Positions 24,101 to 35,300 of a DNA stretch of 64,000 bases are shown piece after piece. Location: assembly GCF_037975245.1 (NCBI RefSeq), contig NC_092582.1:21414577-21478576 (forward strand), in the 5' to 3' direction. The notes under the pieces were generated by a model, which saw only the letters and a list, made by a program, of their open reading frames with translations, ran no database searches and was not told where the DNA came from. This stretch comes from Apostichopus japonicus (Eukaryota; Echinodermata; Holothuroidea; Aspidochirotida; Stichopodidae). Every line of letters starts with the position of its first letter. Position 1 is the stretch's first letter. The position numbers and the translations under genes were made by a program.

Positions 24101-27100
24101 ATAATTCAACAAAATGTCATGAACTACAGCTGGCAAGGTGTAATTCTAGGACTATATAAAATACCTTTAACAGTAGTTCCTCATTTACCTTTTACTTGGT
24201 CAAGTTATCATTCCTCTGCTCTGTCCTATAATAGCTTTTGACTCAGCCACGGACATGTTGGCAGGAAAATAAGTTAGCGTAGCAGCTTTGAAGTCTCCGT
24301 AGTTTTGTGTCTTATGAAGTAATGTGGTTCCTGTGTAAAAAAAAACTGTTAAACATCTTTTGGCTTGTATAGTAGTTGATAATTTGCACAGCACTTTTGT
24401 GATGAGATATTGGACAAAGGTTTTGCCTGGTTGGTTAAATTTCTGCAGAACGAGTATATACATGTTGGAATAAATGAGATAAGAGGTGCTTGATATGGAA
24501 TGTTCACATATCAGTATGTTACCAAATTTTAGTTATCGATTTTTAAACATTCAATACGAACTGTTTTGCAGTTTGTTGTGTTTTTCATATTGTTATAACT
24601 GAGATGCTAAGCAGGTGAATCCATGAATAAATAAGCTTTGGTACGTTATAGATTTGCAAATGAACATTTCACTTATTCAGCTGTAAGTGTTAAACATAAA
24701 TTTGCCACATTTTCCTTTTGACCACACTGTTCACACAATGTCTGTTCAGCAAGTTACTGTAATGATACTGCCATAAGTTATTAATAGGTCTATTCTGACC
24801 ATCATTGAAATTATAGAGGTTATTCTTTGTTCAGATGACATTTTGACTGAGTGTTTTAATATGTATATTGGTTACAGACCAGTGCTTGTGTCATCTCAGC
24901 ATCTCAAGGATGAAGATGAAGAATCAAATGAAGAACAATCACTGATGCTAATGAAGTGGGGCTTGGTGCCGTCCTGGCATAAAGGAGACCCAAGTGCCAT
25001 TGCTTACAAGATGAATAATTGCCGCAGTGAGGGGATGATGGAAAAAGCTTCGTTTAAAAGGCCTTTTGAAAAAGGACAGAGATGTGTTGTACTTGCTGAT
25101 GGGTATGATTATTATAGATCCTAAATATGAGAGATCATCAATCTTTTGAGCAATTTACTTAATAAAATCAATGCAAATACTGTTCATGGATAAGACAGTA
25201 GTGATCTAGAACCTCCAGTGTTTGTGTTGTGTTGTCTGCATGTATACTGTAGTGGACTAGGTTTTGTGTCCCCTTTGGCATCCCAAGATGTTTAGAGGAT
25301 CAGACTTCTAGTGCTCCTATGTCTTTGCCTCTCCTTTGGGTAAACAGGATATGAGTCACCCAATCTGCATAGGGTGAGGAATACTCATTTGGGCCCAGTG
25401 TTCTGCCCCCATGTTAATGTAGTTCCAAAGTAAATGAAGGTTTTAGGGCTTAATATGGTTTAGTTTAAGAGTATTTTAGTTGTTTTACCATTAAAGTGTA
25501 TTCTTCAAGTTGACCTAACCCAGGGTTGTGCAGGGTTGTATTACTGTTATGTAATAACTAGACGTTAGTACGCCTGGTGAATTTGTGTGTGTGTGACACC
25601 TTGGCTTGTAAACACGATATCTCAAGAACCAAATGTTGCCTGAACTTGGTGAGCAGCTGATCTCTGTTGTTTTTCATGGAGGTCAAAGGTCATTTGAGGT
25701 CAACAGATGTCAAATTCTGAGAAATTTAAAGGCATTGAAGACTCGCCCCAAACTGCGTGCGGCCATCTGAAAAAGTTAACTGTCTGTTGCTTGCAAGTGA
25801 CATTTTGTCCATGTCGCTGCAAAATGCAGACAGTAATGAAATGTGATACCTTGTGATCTTTAGCTGGACCTGAGATATCTATCGCTGTATGGTTTATGCT
25901 GTGGGTATTGACTGCAGCTGTATGTACTGACTGTACACTAGTGTCTAATTACCGACGGTATACCACTAGCAAGCTGTGTGTGTATTTTCTGGGATGGATG
26001 GTGGTGTCTAAAACTTCAGTTACACCTCATTCGAAATTAGGTCAGATTACCGGCATTAGACGTTTCTTTTTGCGTGAGTCTTCACACCCTTTAAGTAGGA
26101 CACATTTACCTCTGTTGCTCTATCAATCAGGTGACTTATAAGGCAAGAAAGCACCAAGCCTTCTGGCTGTATTGGTATTTTCAAGTTACCAACAAATGGG
26201 TGGAATGTGAAGTTGTGTAATCAAATATCAAACTGGTATAAACTTCAAAGCTGTCTGCCCAATAGCTTTGTCTTTCAAATATTTAGACATTTGATTGATG
26301 CTCTACTTTTTTTCCACCTCAATAAGACTCTTGTGTAAAAGTTAGAGGGCCTGACATTTCGATCCTAGCAGGTCTTCTTCAGAGGCTGAATGACAAGTTA
26401 GCTATCGTGTATCACTTCAGGGACTGATGATGGACCAATTCAAATTCTTGGCTTTAGTATATCTTATTATGTATTGGATTTTTTACAATAGCTACTACGA
26501 ATGGCACACAGATTCCAATAAGAAGAAGCAGCCATACTTCATATATTTCTCTCAACAAGAACCTGTAAAAGACCTCAATCTCCCAGAGTCCTACGAGTTT
26601 GATTATGAGGGTGCCAACGGAGAAATTGATGAGAAATGGACTGGACATCGCCTTCTTACTATGGCTGGAATCTTTGATAAGTGGACCCCTCCAGATGTAA
26701 GTACAGAGAGCTCATCTTTGAATGTGTTAATATTATTATTAGTTAAGAAAGAAAACAAAATTCTTATACCATATAAATTGTTTTGTCTCAGTAAAAATTT
26801 AGTTTTCAGGCTTAGTTGTAAATCAAATATGTGTTTCAACATGTTTGTATTTGGTGTTAGCCTTTGTTAAACTGTTGACTCCAGAATTATTTGAAATGCC
26901 TTTATTGTGACTCATAACTTACTTTACCTAGGGGAGTGACCCCCTCTACTCCTACAGCGTCATAACGATCGAAGCAGATCCGAGCGTATCGTGGATTCAT
27001 CATCGAATGCCAGTTATGCTGGATGGTGAAGAGGCAGTTCGCGACTGGTTAGACTTTGGAAATGTCTCTGCATCAAAGGTAACACCCTGTACTAGAAGAA

Positions 27101-30100
27101 GAATGTGCTGTTATTTTTTGTATCTAGCAAGTTCCTGATGGCCATATTATATTTAGTGTTGTATTGAGTGACCAGAGACCTACTGTATAACCAGGGTTTC
27201 ATATCATGTATAGAGATTTCTTGCTACTTGGACTAAATTTCCCTCTAGCAATTCAGAGTTGTTGTCATAGCAGTTAAAAGGTGAAAATATTTTACTCCTA
27301 GCCGAAGGCACATGAATCTATGCGATGGTGATGACGTGTGCGTGTGTGTATGTGACACTTGCTTGTAAACACAGTAACTCCAAGAGTAGATTAACTTTAT
27401 ATTTGGTGTGTGGATCCGTGTTCTTGAGTACAAGAAGCCTTTTGTTCCTGTGGTGTTCAAGTGTCATTTGGGGTCAACAGAGGTCAAAGTCTGAAAACTT
27501 TGTGAAGTCAAAAAGTTCATCTCTTTGAACTTGATACATGGTATCCCAGATTCAGCTTGTTGAGTGCAAGAAGCCCATTTGAAATTGGTGGAGGTCAAAG
27601 GTCATTTGCAGTCAACATTTAAGTGAAAGTCTGGACATCTTGTCAACATGATAATAGAACTACATCGTTAAAGGTCACATGAGGTCAACAGGCACTATAG
27701 CCTGAAAACCCTTTAAATATGATAACTCCAAAATTAAAGCTGCAATTAATTGTGAATTCTCCAAAGCTATAGATTTCTTTTGTTGAACATAGTTTGGTCA
27801 AATTCAGTTCAGTTTAGTGCTGTGAAGAGTCTCTATAGGTCTTTCATGGAACAATACCTGCCATCCAGGTATCAAATTTGCTTCAGAGTTCATACTCTTA
27901 CTTTAAACGTGCATTTAAACTTCCTATCAGTTTTCACCCTCAGAGCTTCAAGGGGTCAAGAGCTTATCTCAAATGGGGAAAAACTCTCTCAAGGAGTCAA
28001 AATGGTGGGGGAAATTGGCCATTTTCTCAAACCTATTTCAGTTCATACACAATTAATAAAGGGATTTGCTAGCTCAAAATTGGTAAAATGTGTCTATATT
28101 TCACATAGGAAGACTGTTCTTTCTGGATATTGAAACATTTTGCTTGAAAATTCTATACTGTAAAATCCTTTAACATGAATGGCATGGTTGATGCCCACAA
28201 GGGATCGCTACAAATATTTTCAGGATCTCACTTAATTCTTGGACAAATTTAACTCAATTGCTCTACATAAGTCGGATAGATATTTCAATTTTGAGCAAAT
28301 TGTATGGCAAGGAATCACAGAGTAACTGGCTTTCTGGTTGTTCATGCGGCTGTGTCATACATCGGCTTCATGTTAACTCTCCAACTCAAAAAGTTGGATC
28401 TACTTCATACTAGTATGTGGGTCAGATATTTTGACAGGCTTATTAAAACACCTTTCTTTCAGGAGTGGATCACAATTTGTGGTCTGTAATGTCATACAGC
28501 CAGATGATGTTTAAATCTTTTAATTTTGCCTTTATTATCTTCTTGTTGATTTATCCTTGAAGTGTGATACCTGTGGAATGTTTGCTTAACTTTCAAATTT
28601 CTGCTACTTAAAACGTCATGAAGGTATCATAAAGAACCAGAGACACATGTGTCAACTTCCTTAGCTTTGTGACAGTTCCTTAAAAATAGATATTTGGATG
28701 ATTGAACAGAACGGAAAACTACATATAAGTTGGTTTTAGTGATAAATCCCAAATTGTTGTAACATTTGGCCACACTCACATATTTGTATGAATCACTTTA
28801 CATCTAAAACAAGTAGTAATGCCTTTACTACTGTTCAAGAGTAGCCTTGCTACTCGATAACATTATAGATTAGTTTCATCATCATGATACCAAGGCTTTG
28901 CCACAGTGTATCAGAAAATATCTGTTATATTCAGAGAGGATACACACCAGAAGGTACTATTAAAGTATTGTATCGCTATCACATTCATTATGGTGACCAA
29001 TTGCTGTGAGCAATAGCTAACTATTGAGTGTATATCTGTGTATATGTGCCACAAATAATGATCAGGAAGCAATACTCACAGTGCAGTTACAATTTGCTTT
29101 AATAATTTTCTTCATTTAAGTTCAGTTTCAAACTGTTAACTGTTATGATATATTCACAGGCTTTGACAATGATGAAGCCCTTGGACTGCCTTTTGTGTCA
29201 CCCTGTGACACCTCAGATGGGAAACATCCGTTACAAAGATCCAGATTGCATCAAGGAGATTTCTCTTCAGTAAGGGTCTTAGTGTTAAATGTAACTAAGA
29301 TATCACTGTAGGTCTAATACATCAGTACTTGCATCACTTGTTTATATATACAGGGTGGTGTGGCACTAGATCAATGTCAAACAGCCTTCTTCCTTAATTG
29401 TCTACATTGTAAGTTGATATTGCTTGGGTTGTTTATAGTTACTTCAGTGTTAAGAATGTGCTGGGCATAATAAATTTCCCTCTAACATCTCTGATTCCTT
29501 GCCGGAGGCATGCTATGGTGATGGTGTATGTCAAACTGCTTGTAAACACGATAACTCAACAAGGTCATGGTGAGCCTTTCAATACCCTCAAGTGGCCCTT
29601 ACCAGTTTTCACCCTCTGAGCAAGGAGTGAACAGGTGATTGCAAATGGTGCAAAAAGTGGCCATTTTTTCTGTGAATTATACTAGATGGCTTTGGTAGTA
29701 AGTTTTGAAAATATTTCACAATGTATTAACAATGTCATGTTACTCTCATTCATTAGTAACAATTACTAAAGGGATGGTTGGTTGCAGAGCTGATTAGCCA
29801 GAAAAAGTTATTTTATTCATTCATCATCTATGTATCTATATTTTGGGGTGAGTCTTCAATGCCTATTCACCACCAAATCTATATATTGAAAAGCACTTCT
29901 TCAGTTGCACTGTTGCAATTTAGTTATTTGGTCAATGTGTTCAACTTTATGTTGCTTTTTCTCAATGTACATAGAGAAAAGAAAAAACCAAACACCTTCA
30001 TGACTTCATGGTTGAAGACAAGTTCCAAATCTGAAGTTGACGTCGCCGGTCAGCCACTCGTAGATGTTAAGGTCAAGTCTGAGAAGAAAACAGGTCTGAC

Positions 30101-30236
30101 TGCTTGGCTCCAAAAGGCAAATAAACCAGAAACAGTAAAGCGGGCAGTGGAATCGGCTTCACCAGAAAAGAAGATCCCAGCCAAAGTGTGTAAATTGGAG
30201 AAAGAGGTGAAAACAGAGAGGTCACAGAACAGTTAG
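21147..30236 (+). CDS. HMCES: HMCES, abasic-site processing protein (SRAP domain), complete
   Basis: Coding exons are 21147-21166, 23772-23972, 24878-25102, 26492-26696, 26932-27078, 29160-29269 and 29975-30236; phases agree and give 389 residues (human about 354). By family knowledge HMCES covalently traps abasic sites in single-stranded DNA at replication forks through Cys2, which becomes the N-terminal residue after Met removal. Visible: MCGRTAC start with Cys2; the WGLVPSW core; Asn121 in NNCRSE; Glu152 in GYYEW; the IHHRMP motif at 239-244. Together these supply the known SRAP active-site set. A Lys/Glu-rich tail replaces the vertebrate PIP-box end and carries two Trp-Leu motifs (311-318, 344-351). 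Exon 2 has an extra Gly-rich, basic insertion. Introns hold two TTAA-flanked elements and AGGTCA repeats. The gene appears intact. Confidence 0.95.
21639..21923 (-). mobile_element. TTAA-flanked short inverted-repeat element, copy A (internally deleted)
   Basis: Begins TTAAAGGGTGTGAAGACTCGC and ends TCTTCAATGCCTTTAA. It shares CTAGTTTCGAATGAGGTGTAA, CACCATCGATCCCAGAAAAT and GGACATCTCAGGTCCAGCTA with three other copies. About 90 bp near its right end, present in copy C, are missing. It lies in HMCES intron 1. Confidence 0.8.
22201..22481. mobile_element. Short TIR element, CAGGCG ends
   Basis: Starts CAGGCGCGTAGCC and ends GCTACACGCCTG, an imperfect inverted repeat of about 12 bp, with a poly-G and poly-T core. 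The internal block GTGCCATTTCCTGCGATCTG with GGTGGCGTTACC is shared with 52690-52800. It lies in HMCES intron 1 and has no ORF. Confidence 0.7.
23772..23972 (+). CDS. HMCES: HMCES exon 2
   Basis: Acceptor aattag, donor AC|gtaagt. It encodes TLDPNQLRQACTYTNRQG, then QPRWRRHGND, a run of five Gly from a GGAGGAGGAGGA tract, and YFPSYNTAPQAL. The Gly-rich, Lys/Arg-rich stretch between the Trp and YFPSYN looks like a lineage-specific loop. Confidence 0.9.
24878..25102 (+). CDS. HMCES: HMCES exon 3, SRAP core with active-site Asn
   Basis: Acceptor ggttacag, donor GG|gtatga. It encodes an acidic linker (DEDEESNEEQ), MKWGLVPSWHKGDPS, NNCRSEGMMEKASFKRP and GQRCVVLADG. Confidence 0.93.
25590..25725 (+). 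repeat. AGGTCA-rich dispersed repeat with DR1 and DR4 spacing
   Basis: GACACCTTGGCTTGTAAACACG leads into GATATCTCAAGAACC. Then AGGTCA sits at 25680-25685, 25687-25692 and 25697-25702, spaced 1 and 4 bp, followed by an ATGTCA. It abuts element copy B on its right. Confidence 0.75.
25726..26094 (+). mobile_element. TTAA-flanked short inverted-repeat element, copy B
   Basis: Begins TTAAAGGCATTGAAGACTCGC and ends GAGTCTTCACACCCTTTAA. It is in opposite orientation to copies A and C, 369 bp including both TTAA, and lies in HMCES intron 3. It has no coding capacity. Confidence 0.85.
26492..26696 (+). CDS. HMCES: HMCES exon 4, active-site Glu
   Basis: Acceptor acaatag, donor GAT|gtaagt. It starts by completing Gly149, then YYEWHTDSNKKKQPYFIYF and RLLTMAGIFDKWTPPD. 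Glu152 is the expected SRAP catalytic glutamate. Confidence 0.93.
26932..27078 (+). CDS. HMCES: HMCES exon 5, HxRMP motif
   Basis: Acceptor ttacctag, donor AAG|gtaaca; 49 codons, phase 0 at both ends. It contains LYSYSVITIEADPS, WIHHRMPVMLDGEEAVRDWL and the histidine of the SRAP active site. Confidence 0.93.
27330..27750 (+). repeat. AGGTCA-rich dispersed repeat, about three tandem units
   Basis: Units recur every 100-130 bp, with GCTTGTAAACACAGTAACTC as leader and GTACAAGAAGCC or GTGCAAGAAGCC in the middle. The later unit has a perfect DR1 at 27592-27604. Located in HMCES intron 5. Confidence 0.7.
29160..29269 (+). CDS. HMCES: HMCES exon 6
   Basis: Acceptor attcacag, donor CA|gtaagg. It encodes ALTMMKPLDCLLCHPVTPQM, then GNIRYKDPDCIKEISL, the end of the SRAP fold. 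Confidence 0.9.
29975..30236 (+). CDS. HMCES: HMCES exon 7, charged C-terminal tail
   Basis: Acceptor gtacatag; ends at TAG 30234-30236. It encodes a Lys/Glu/Ser-rich tail with two similar motifs, FMTSWLKT and LTAWLQKA, and two psi-K-x-E sites (VKSE, VKTE) of the kind used for SUMO attachment. The tail is probably disordered. Confidence 0.88.
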
Positions 30237-32206
30237 AGAACTTACCTTTTACATCAAATTCACTTTTACGATATAAACTGTTTGCCGAAAGATTTTAACA
30301 TGCAGTGGCATGTATTTATACACCAATCGTTACGGCATACAATCTTGGATGAGTCTTCTCTGTGCCTTTATGTTCTATGTTCATTCCTTCCATCCATCCA
30401 GGTTTCATTTGTACTACTCATGCTCCAGCTACATGGGACATATATATCAACATGTTCAGTTATTGTAACTGGCACAGACAATTATTTAATTTTACTTACT
30501 ATCAACTACCTCAATTAATCAAGAAATCCCTGAAATCAAAAGTATATGCAAGGAAAGGTACTTTTTATCGACAGATCTAAATTCTCCTGATCAGTCAGTT
30601 TTCTATAGGCAATACAAGTGATGGGAATGGGAGGACTGACCTGAAATAACTACTACCCGGCCCAAGCTGCTACTACCCAGCTTGTAAAAATCACTAACAT
30701 CATTCTTCATTTTCAGTTACTTCATTACTACAGTTACTTTGTTATTTCATTACTTTATTTTCAGTTACATTTTTGTTTGAAACAATGAAAAGAGAGTAAA
30801 AGATTCTTGTGCATTTCTTTCATCATTTTGTAATATTTTCCTTTTACCTTGATGTGTTTAATTGTAAAATTTTGGTGAAAAATTTGTTACTATATTGTTT
30901 TGATCAACTATGTTAGTTTACTTTTACATGTGGACACTGTACTGTTTAGCCTAAGCTATCTTCCGCATTGCATACTTTGAATGCAGCAAAACTTCACCTT
31001 ATTACTCTTGGGCAGCTCATAAAATGAGCATCCTTCACGAACGTTAGCACTGCAAGGTGTAGGATTGATAGGTTGTTTCTGTTTTCAAAGGCTTGGCAAA
31101 GCAATCTTCATTACTGAAATTCATATTTACTAATGCACCCTCCAAATAGAGTTCCACCCAAAGGAAAGGCAGTTACAAACAGAGATTATGATAACAATAC
31201 GTGATCACATGGTAATGTCATGACAATCATATTTACTGAAACAAAGGAAGATTACAATATTTGCAATTAAGGATTTTTTCATTTAAGAAATCCTGCAAAT
31301 GTTATTATTTTGTAAAACAATCATGCAAATAAACATTAGCATCACGATTTTCACCATCACTATCATCCTCATAAGCCAGAAAAGCATGTGACAGTGTAAA
31401 CAACCAACAGTACATATTACAATAAATATTTATCGTGTTACCAGTCTCCCTGTAGTTTCTGTCATTTCAGGGCAAGTAAAAAAATTATCAGGGCAAGTGA
31501 ATTCTGGAAGCTACTTGCCTGACTGGGCAAGTTGTTTTAAATGTTACTGTAAAGCCCTGTTCAGGTTCTGGAGATTTTCACATGCTGACCCCAAATGACC
31601 CTCGACCTCCACTAAAAACAAATAGTGTTCTTCTACCAATTATGAAGCTGCATGCCACATATGGGAACTGCAGAGGTTTCCTGGCTGGATATACCATGTT
31701 TTAACAAGGATTTAAATTTTTGACCCCTGGTGACCTTAAATGAACTCTGACTTTCACCAAATGTTGTTAAAACTGTACATTACATAAGGCTATCATGCCA
31801 TGATATATGAGCTCCTTTGATGTTTAGGTTCTGGAGATTTTTTTGAGATTTTCACAATCTGCCCTCTGCTGACCCCAAATGACCTCCATCAAAAACAATA
31901 GGGTTCTTGTACTTATTATGGGGATGCCACATATGAGAACTGCAGAGGTTGCCTACTTTGAGATATCATGATTAAAAGCAAGGGAGTCTTATAAAACACA
32001 CAAATCCAGACCAACTTGACTGCATAGGTTACATGCCTGCCTAAGGCAAGTAACCAAAAACTACTATTTTGTCACACCCAGTGTTAGAACACGGAAAACA
32101 GCTAACATAAGATGATAATAATAGAAGTTGAGAACATAAGTCCACAGGAATGAAACTAGACTCGCATCAGTAGAGCAATGGCTGTTCATCTACAGTCGCT
32201 GCATCA
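30237..32206. other. Convergent intergenic region HMCES-DROSHA
   Basis: Holds the 3' UTRs of both genes. Plus-strand AATAAA hexamers occur at 31328 and 31421, rather far for HMCES. A short CAGGGC-ended inverted segment lies at 31470-31559 and inverted AGGTCA-type repeats at about 31560-31990. I recognise no coding sequence. Confidence 0.5.
31560..31990 (-). repeat. AGGTCA-type dispersed repeat, inverted, about three units
   Basis: GGTTCTGGAGATTTT recurs twice, with TGACCCCAAATGACC twice, ACTCTGACTTTCACC once, and ATGAAGCTGCATGCCACATATG or GGGATGCCACATATG twice. These are diverged reverse copies of the family at 27330-27750. Confidence 0.6.
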
Positions 32207-32382
32207 CTAAGTTCCACAGTGGTCATTTGTCCTCCTATTTCTGGTAGAGGAGTCTGCATATTGCTTCGGCAAGACTGGATTCCTTCGTCTATTCTTATGG
32301 TCTGTGAACTTTGGTGGTTTATATTCATCAGGGTAGAGAGACGACATCAGTTTGGTTTGAAACTTGATCTGTTCGTACTCTC
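32207..32382 (-). CDS. DROSHA: DROSHA exon 19: C-terminal tail and stop
   Basis: Acceptor tttctag; frame continues from KG as [20 protein letters not shown], then [16 protein letters not shown], and ends at TAG 32209-32207. The tail is basic and polar and does not match the vertebrate C-terminus I know. The exon choice rests on splice phase and position, so it is less certain than the others. Confidence 0.7.
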
Positions 32383-35300
32383 CTAGAAAGAGGATACATA
32401 ATCAACATTAGAACACACAGTAGTAACCAGGATTAACGTTTCCCCTCGGGAGTGTAAAATGGATTTAAGAGCCCTTGTTTATTATGAGTCATTTCCAAGA
32501 TGTCTGTGATTATGTTATTATCACTCAACTAGGAATAGTCTTTGATTCCCACCAATTCCCTAACCCATGTGAAATCATCCCACATTACCTGTCGTTTTGG
32601 CACAGACTCTCCAGCAGACAGATGGTCTATTTCCACATATTGGATCTCAGTAACACCAATTCATCAAATATCAAAATCGTACTCTGAAACACACTGGTTA
32701 AAAGTCCTACCCACAAAAATGAAAACATAAACTGCACCTCAACCTATGATAAGAATTGACTGATAACACACAATCTGAGTGTTCTCCTTAAGGTGTTAGA
32801 ATATTGGCCCTCTTACGAAATCTATAGACAAAGGTGCACAATGTAATGTTCCATACGTACATTAGTAAAGTCTGCGGACCCAAATGTGGAAAACCAAAAT
32901 GATATGTTGATTACTCTCGACAATGATCTTCAGCATCTCAAGGTTAACTATAGATTACTTGGCAGAAAGTGGAATGCTATGCTGACAGGTTTTGGCATCA
33001 ATTGGTGGAATGCTGATAGCATGTTCTAATGACTTTAAACAAGTCAAAGTTTATGAATGGTAATGGCACATTGAGTAACAACATGTCAACTGAGGTGAGG
33101 GTACTTCATGTTAAATCATGAAGGAACAATTAAATAACCCACTGAACTAAAGAATCTTTTGATAAAACCTGAAATGTTAGCAAAAACAATAATTGATTAT
33201 ACAGCATTGTTAAGAATGCAGGACTCTGCGTCCGGGATGCAATGTTTTAAACAAAGACATAAAATCTTCAAACTGCTTGCATTTAGATGAAGCAAGTTTT
33301 TTTTGGAGAAACAAACCCCAAGTACACACACCCACAACTACACCTATGCAAAACATAACAAAACATTATTGATTGAATGAACCATGTGCGTCCACATTCA
33401 AACTACTTCATACCTCGGCAAAAGCAGCCATTGATGCTTGAGTGTTTTAATCAACAGTATATCATAAGTTATTTACATAATGTAATGGGAAGGGATTATA
33501 ACTGATTTACAGTCCAAACATTTGAAAATATGTTTCCCAGCAATGAGTATTAAATATCCTTTAATAAAATACCTTTGCTTAAGGCATCTTTTGCTGCCAT
33601 TTTCTCTGCAAGGCGAACACTGTAAGAGAGGAGAGAAATTTGCATGTTAATTTAAAAGAAGCAACTTAGTGTTTTCTTTTTAAGTCTTTTTAAGCATCTA
33701 TACTGTTACAATTGGCTTTTGCCGATTTCCAATATTTCAAATCCCAATATTGCTGATACCGATAATATAATATTATTATAAATATAACACGATGGAAGGC
33801 CATATAAGTTTACAATCCCTCTATATTTAAACTTGCCTATCTTGATCTTAAATGATGCCACTGATTGCTCATTAAGTGTTCTTTTCTACTACAAAGATTT
33901 TGTTTTGTTTTCGTTCTTTAGTTTATTTCTAACTAATATCGGTTGCAGTAAGACTGGACTGTATTGCCTTCACAAGGTTGGACTGCATGATGTACATGTT
34001 ATACTATCCGTTACTTTTAATTATATTATGTTTGTATCCTATGGTGATGCATGAGAATGCAAATTTAAATGCTTCTTATCTTCAAACACATCATATGTCT
34101 CATCTTACTTCAAATAACACAATTGTGAAAAGATAATTTACAGTTTGCATTTCATCAACGGAAAGTGTGTTTACTATATAACTTAGCAGAGAAAGCATCC
34201 TAACCTGTACGGGTACTGCTTGCTTACAGACCTCTAAGAAGGCAAAGCAAGGTGGTCCGGCCAAACTATTTAACGGTCCCGCCAAAACTATTTAACACGC
34301 TCATACCTACAAGTGTAACGCTTTTTCAATTCCCTATCAAATTGTCTTCAACAACTGATAATGGTATAGACTTCAACATGTCTATCTTGTACACATTAGT
34401 AGGCAATATTGGTCAGAATTAAAGGTTCAGTATTCAATTGTAGGTCAAGGATAAAGCAGTCATAGTTTATGAATATTTGCTAGCATTTCCTAAAGCAGCA
34501 CATAAAAGATTAACAATGATCGGACGGGTTTCCCAGTGGTGTAATTTAATGCTGTAAACAGATAAATATGGAGAGGCTTACCTCTCTGCTGATCCAACCC
34601 CAATCCTTTTCCCTTTGAAGAAAACTGCCACAGTGTAGACACTTGCATTGGTTGGTCCACTCTTCTTAAGGAGTCTAAATGAGGAAACAATGATTTGATG
34701 ACATATGAAGACATTCTGGGCTTCATGAGACACACTACGAACTGTTTAATCCAATAGAAAATTCAGACCAGTTGTCTAGTCTCCATACAGTAAACATTTG
34801 AAAAGCCTCAGGCTATTCCCTTCAAGCAATTAGGAATATAAAGTGATGACTTGAACACTCTGGAATGGAACAAACTAACATAGTGACTGGATTGAGTCAG
34901 CGCAGCTGAACTGTCTGCCTACATGGGATATTTAGTTAATACATGCTGCCATTAAAGTCACTCTTATACACTGTTGGATGATTTACTATACAGATCATTA
35001 TTTATACTAACTTATTTAAGCAACAGTCAAGTAAGGTAAAGATTGATTTCAGTTCATTCTCAGAACATGTGCAAAGGCTCTAAACATAACTTAGACCACT
35101 GTACAGGTTCAGGCACAATTTGGTAGGGTTTTACTGCTTTAGAAACAGTTCTTTCTTTCTAAACGAGGTATACGCTGTTAACATACTTCCAATATCAGGC
35201 TGTTCAGGTCCTTATGACCAAGGCTAAGTCTGTGAACTTACTTAAATAGTGGAATATCAGGCTGTTCAGGTCCTAATATCGAAGGTAAAACATGTGAACT

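Noticed and set aside
26427-26870. 147-codon frame read as a single gene
   Set aside because: It is HMCES exon 4 with intron read-through at both ends; the spliced exon is 26492-26696.
31470-31559. CAGGGC-ended 90-bp segment as a hAT element
   Set aside because: Ends are short and no matching 8-bp flanking duplication is present.
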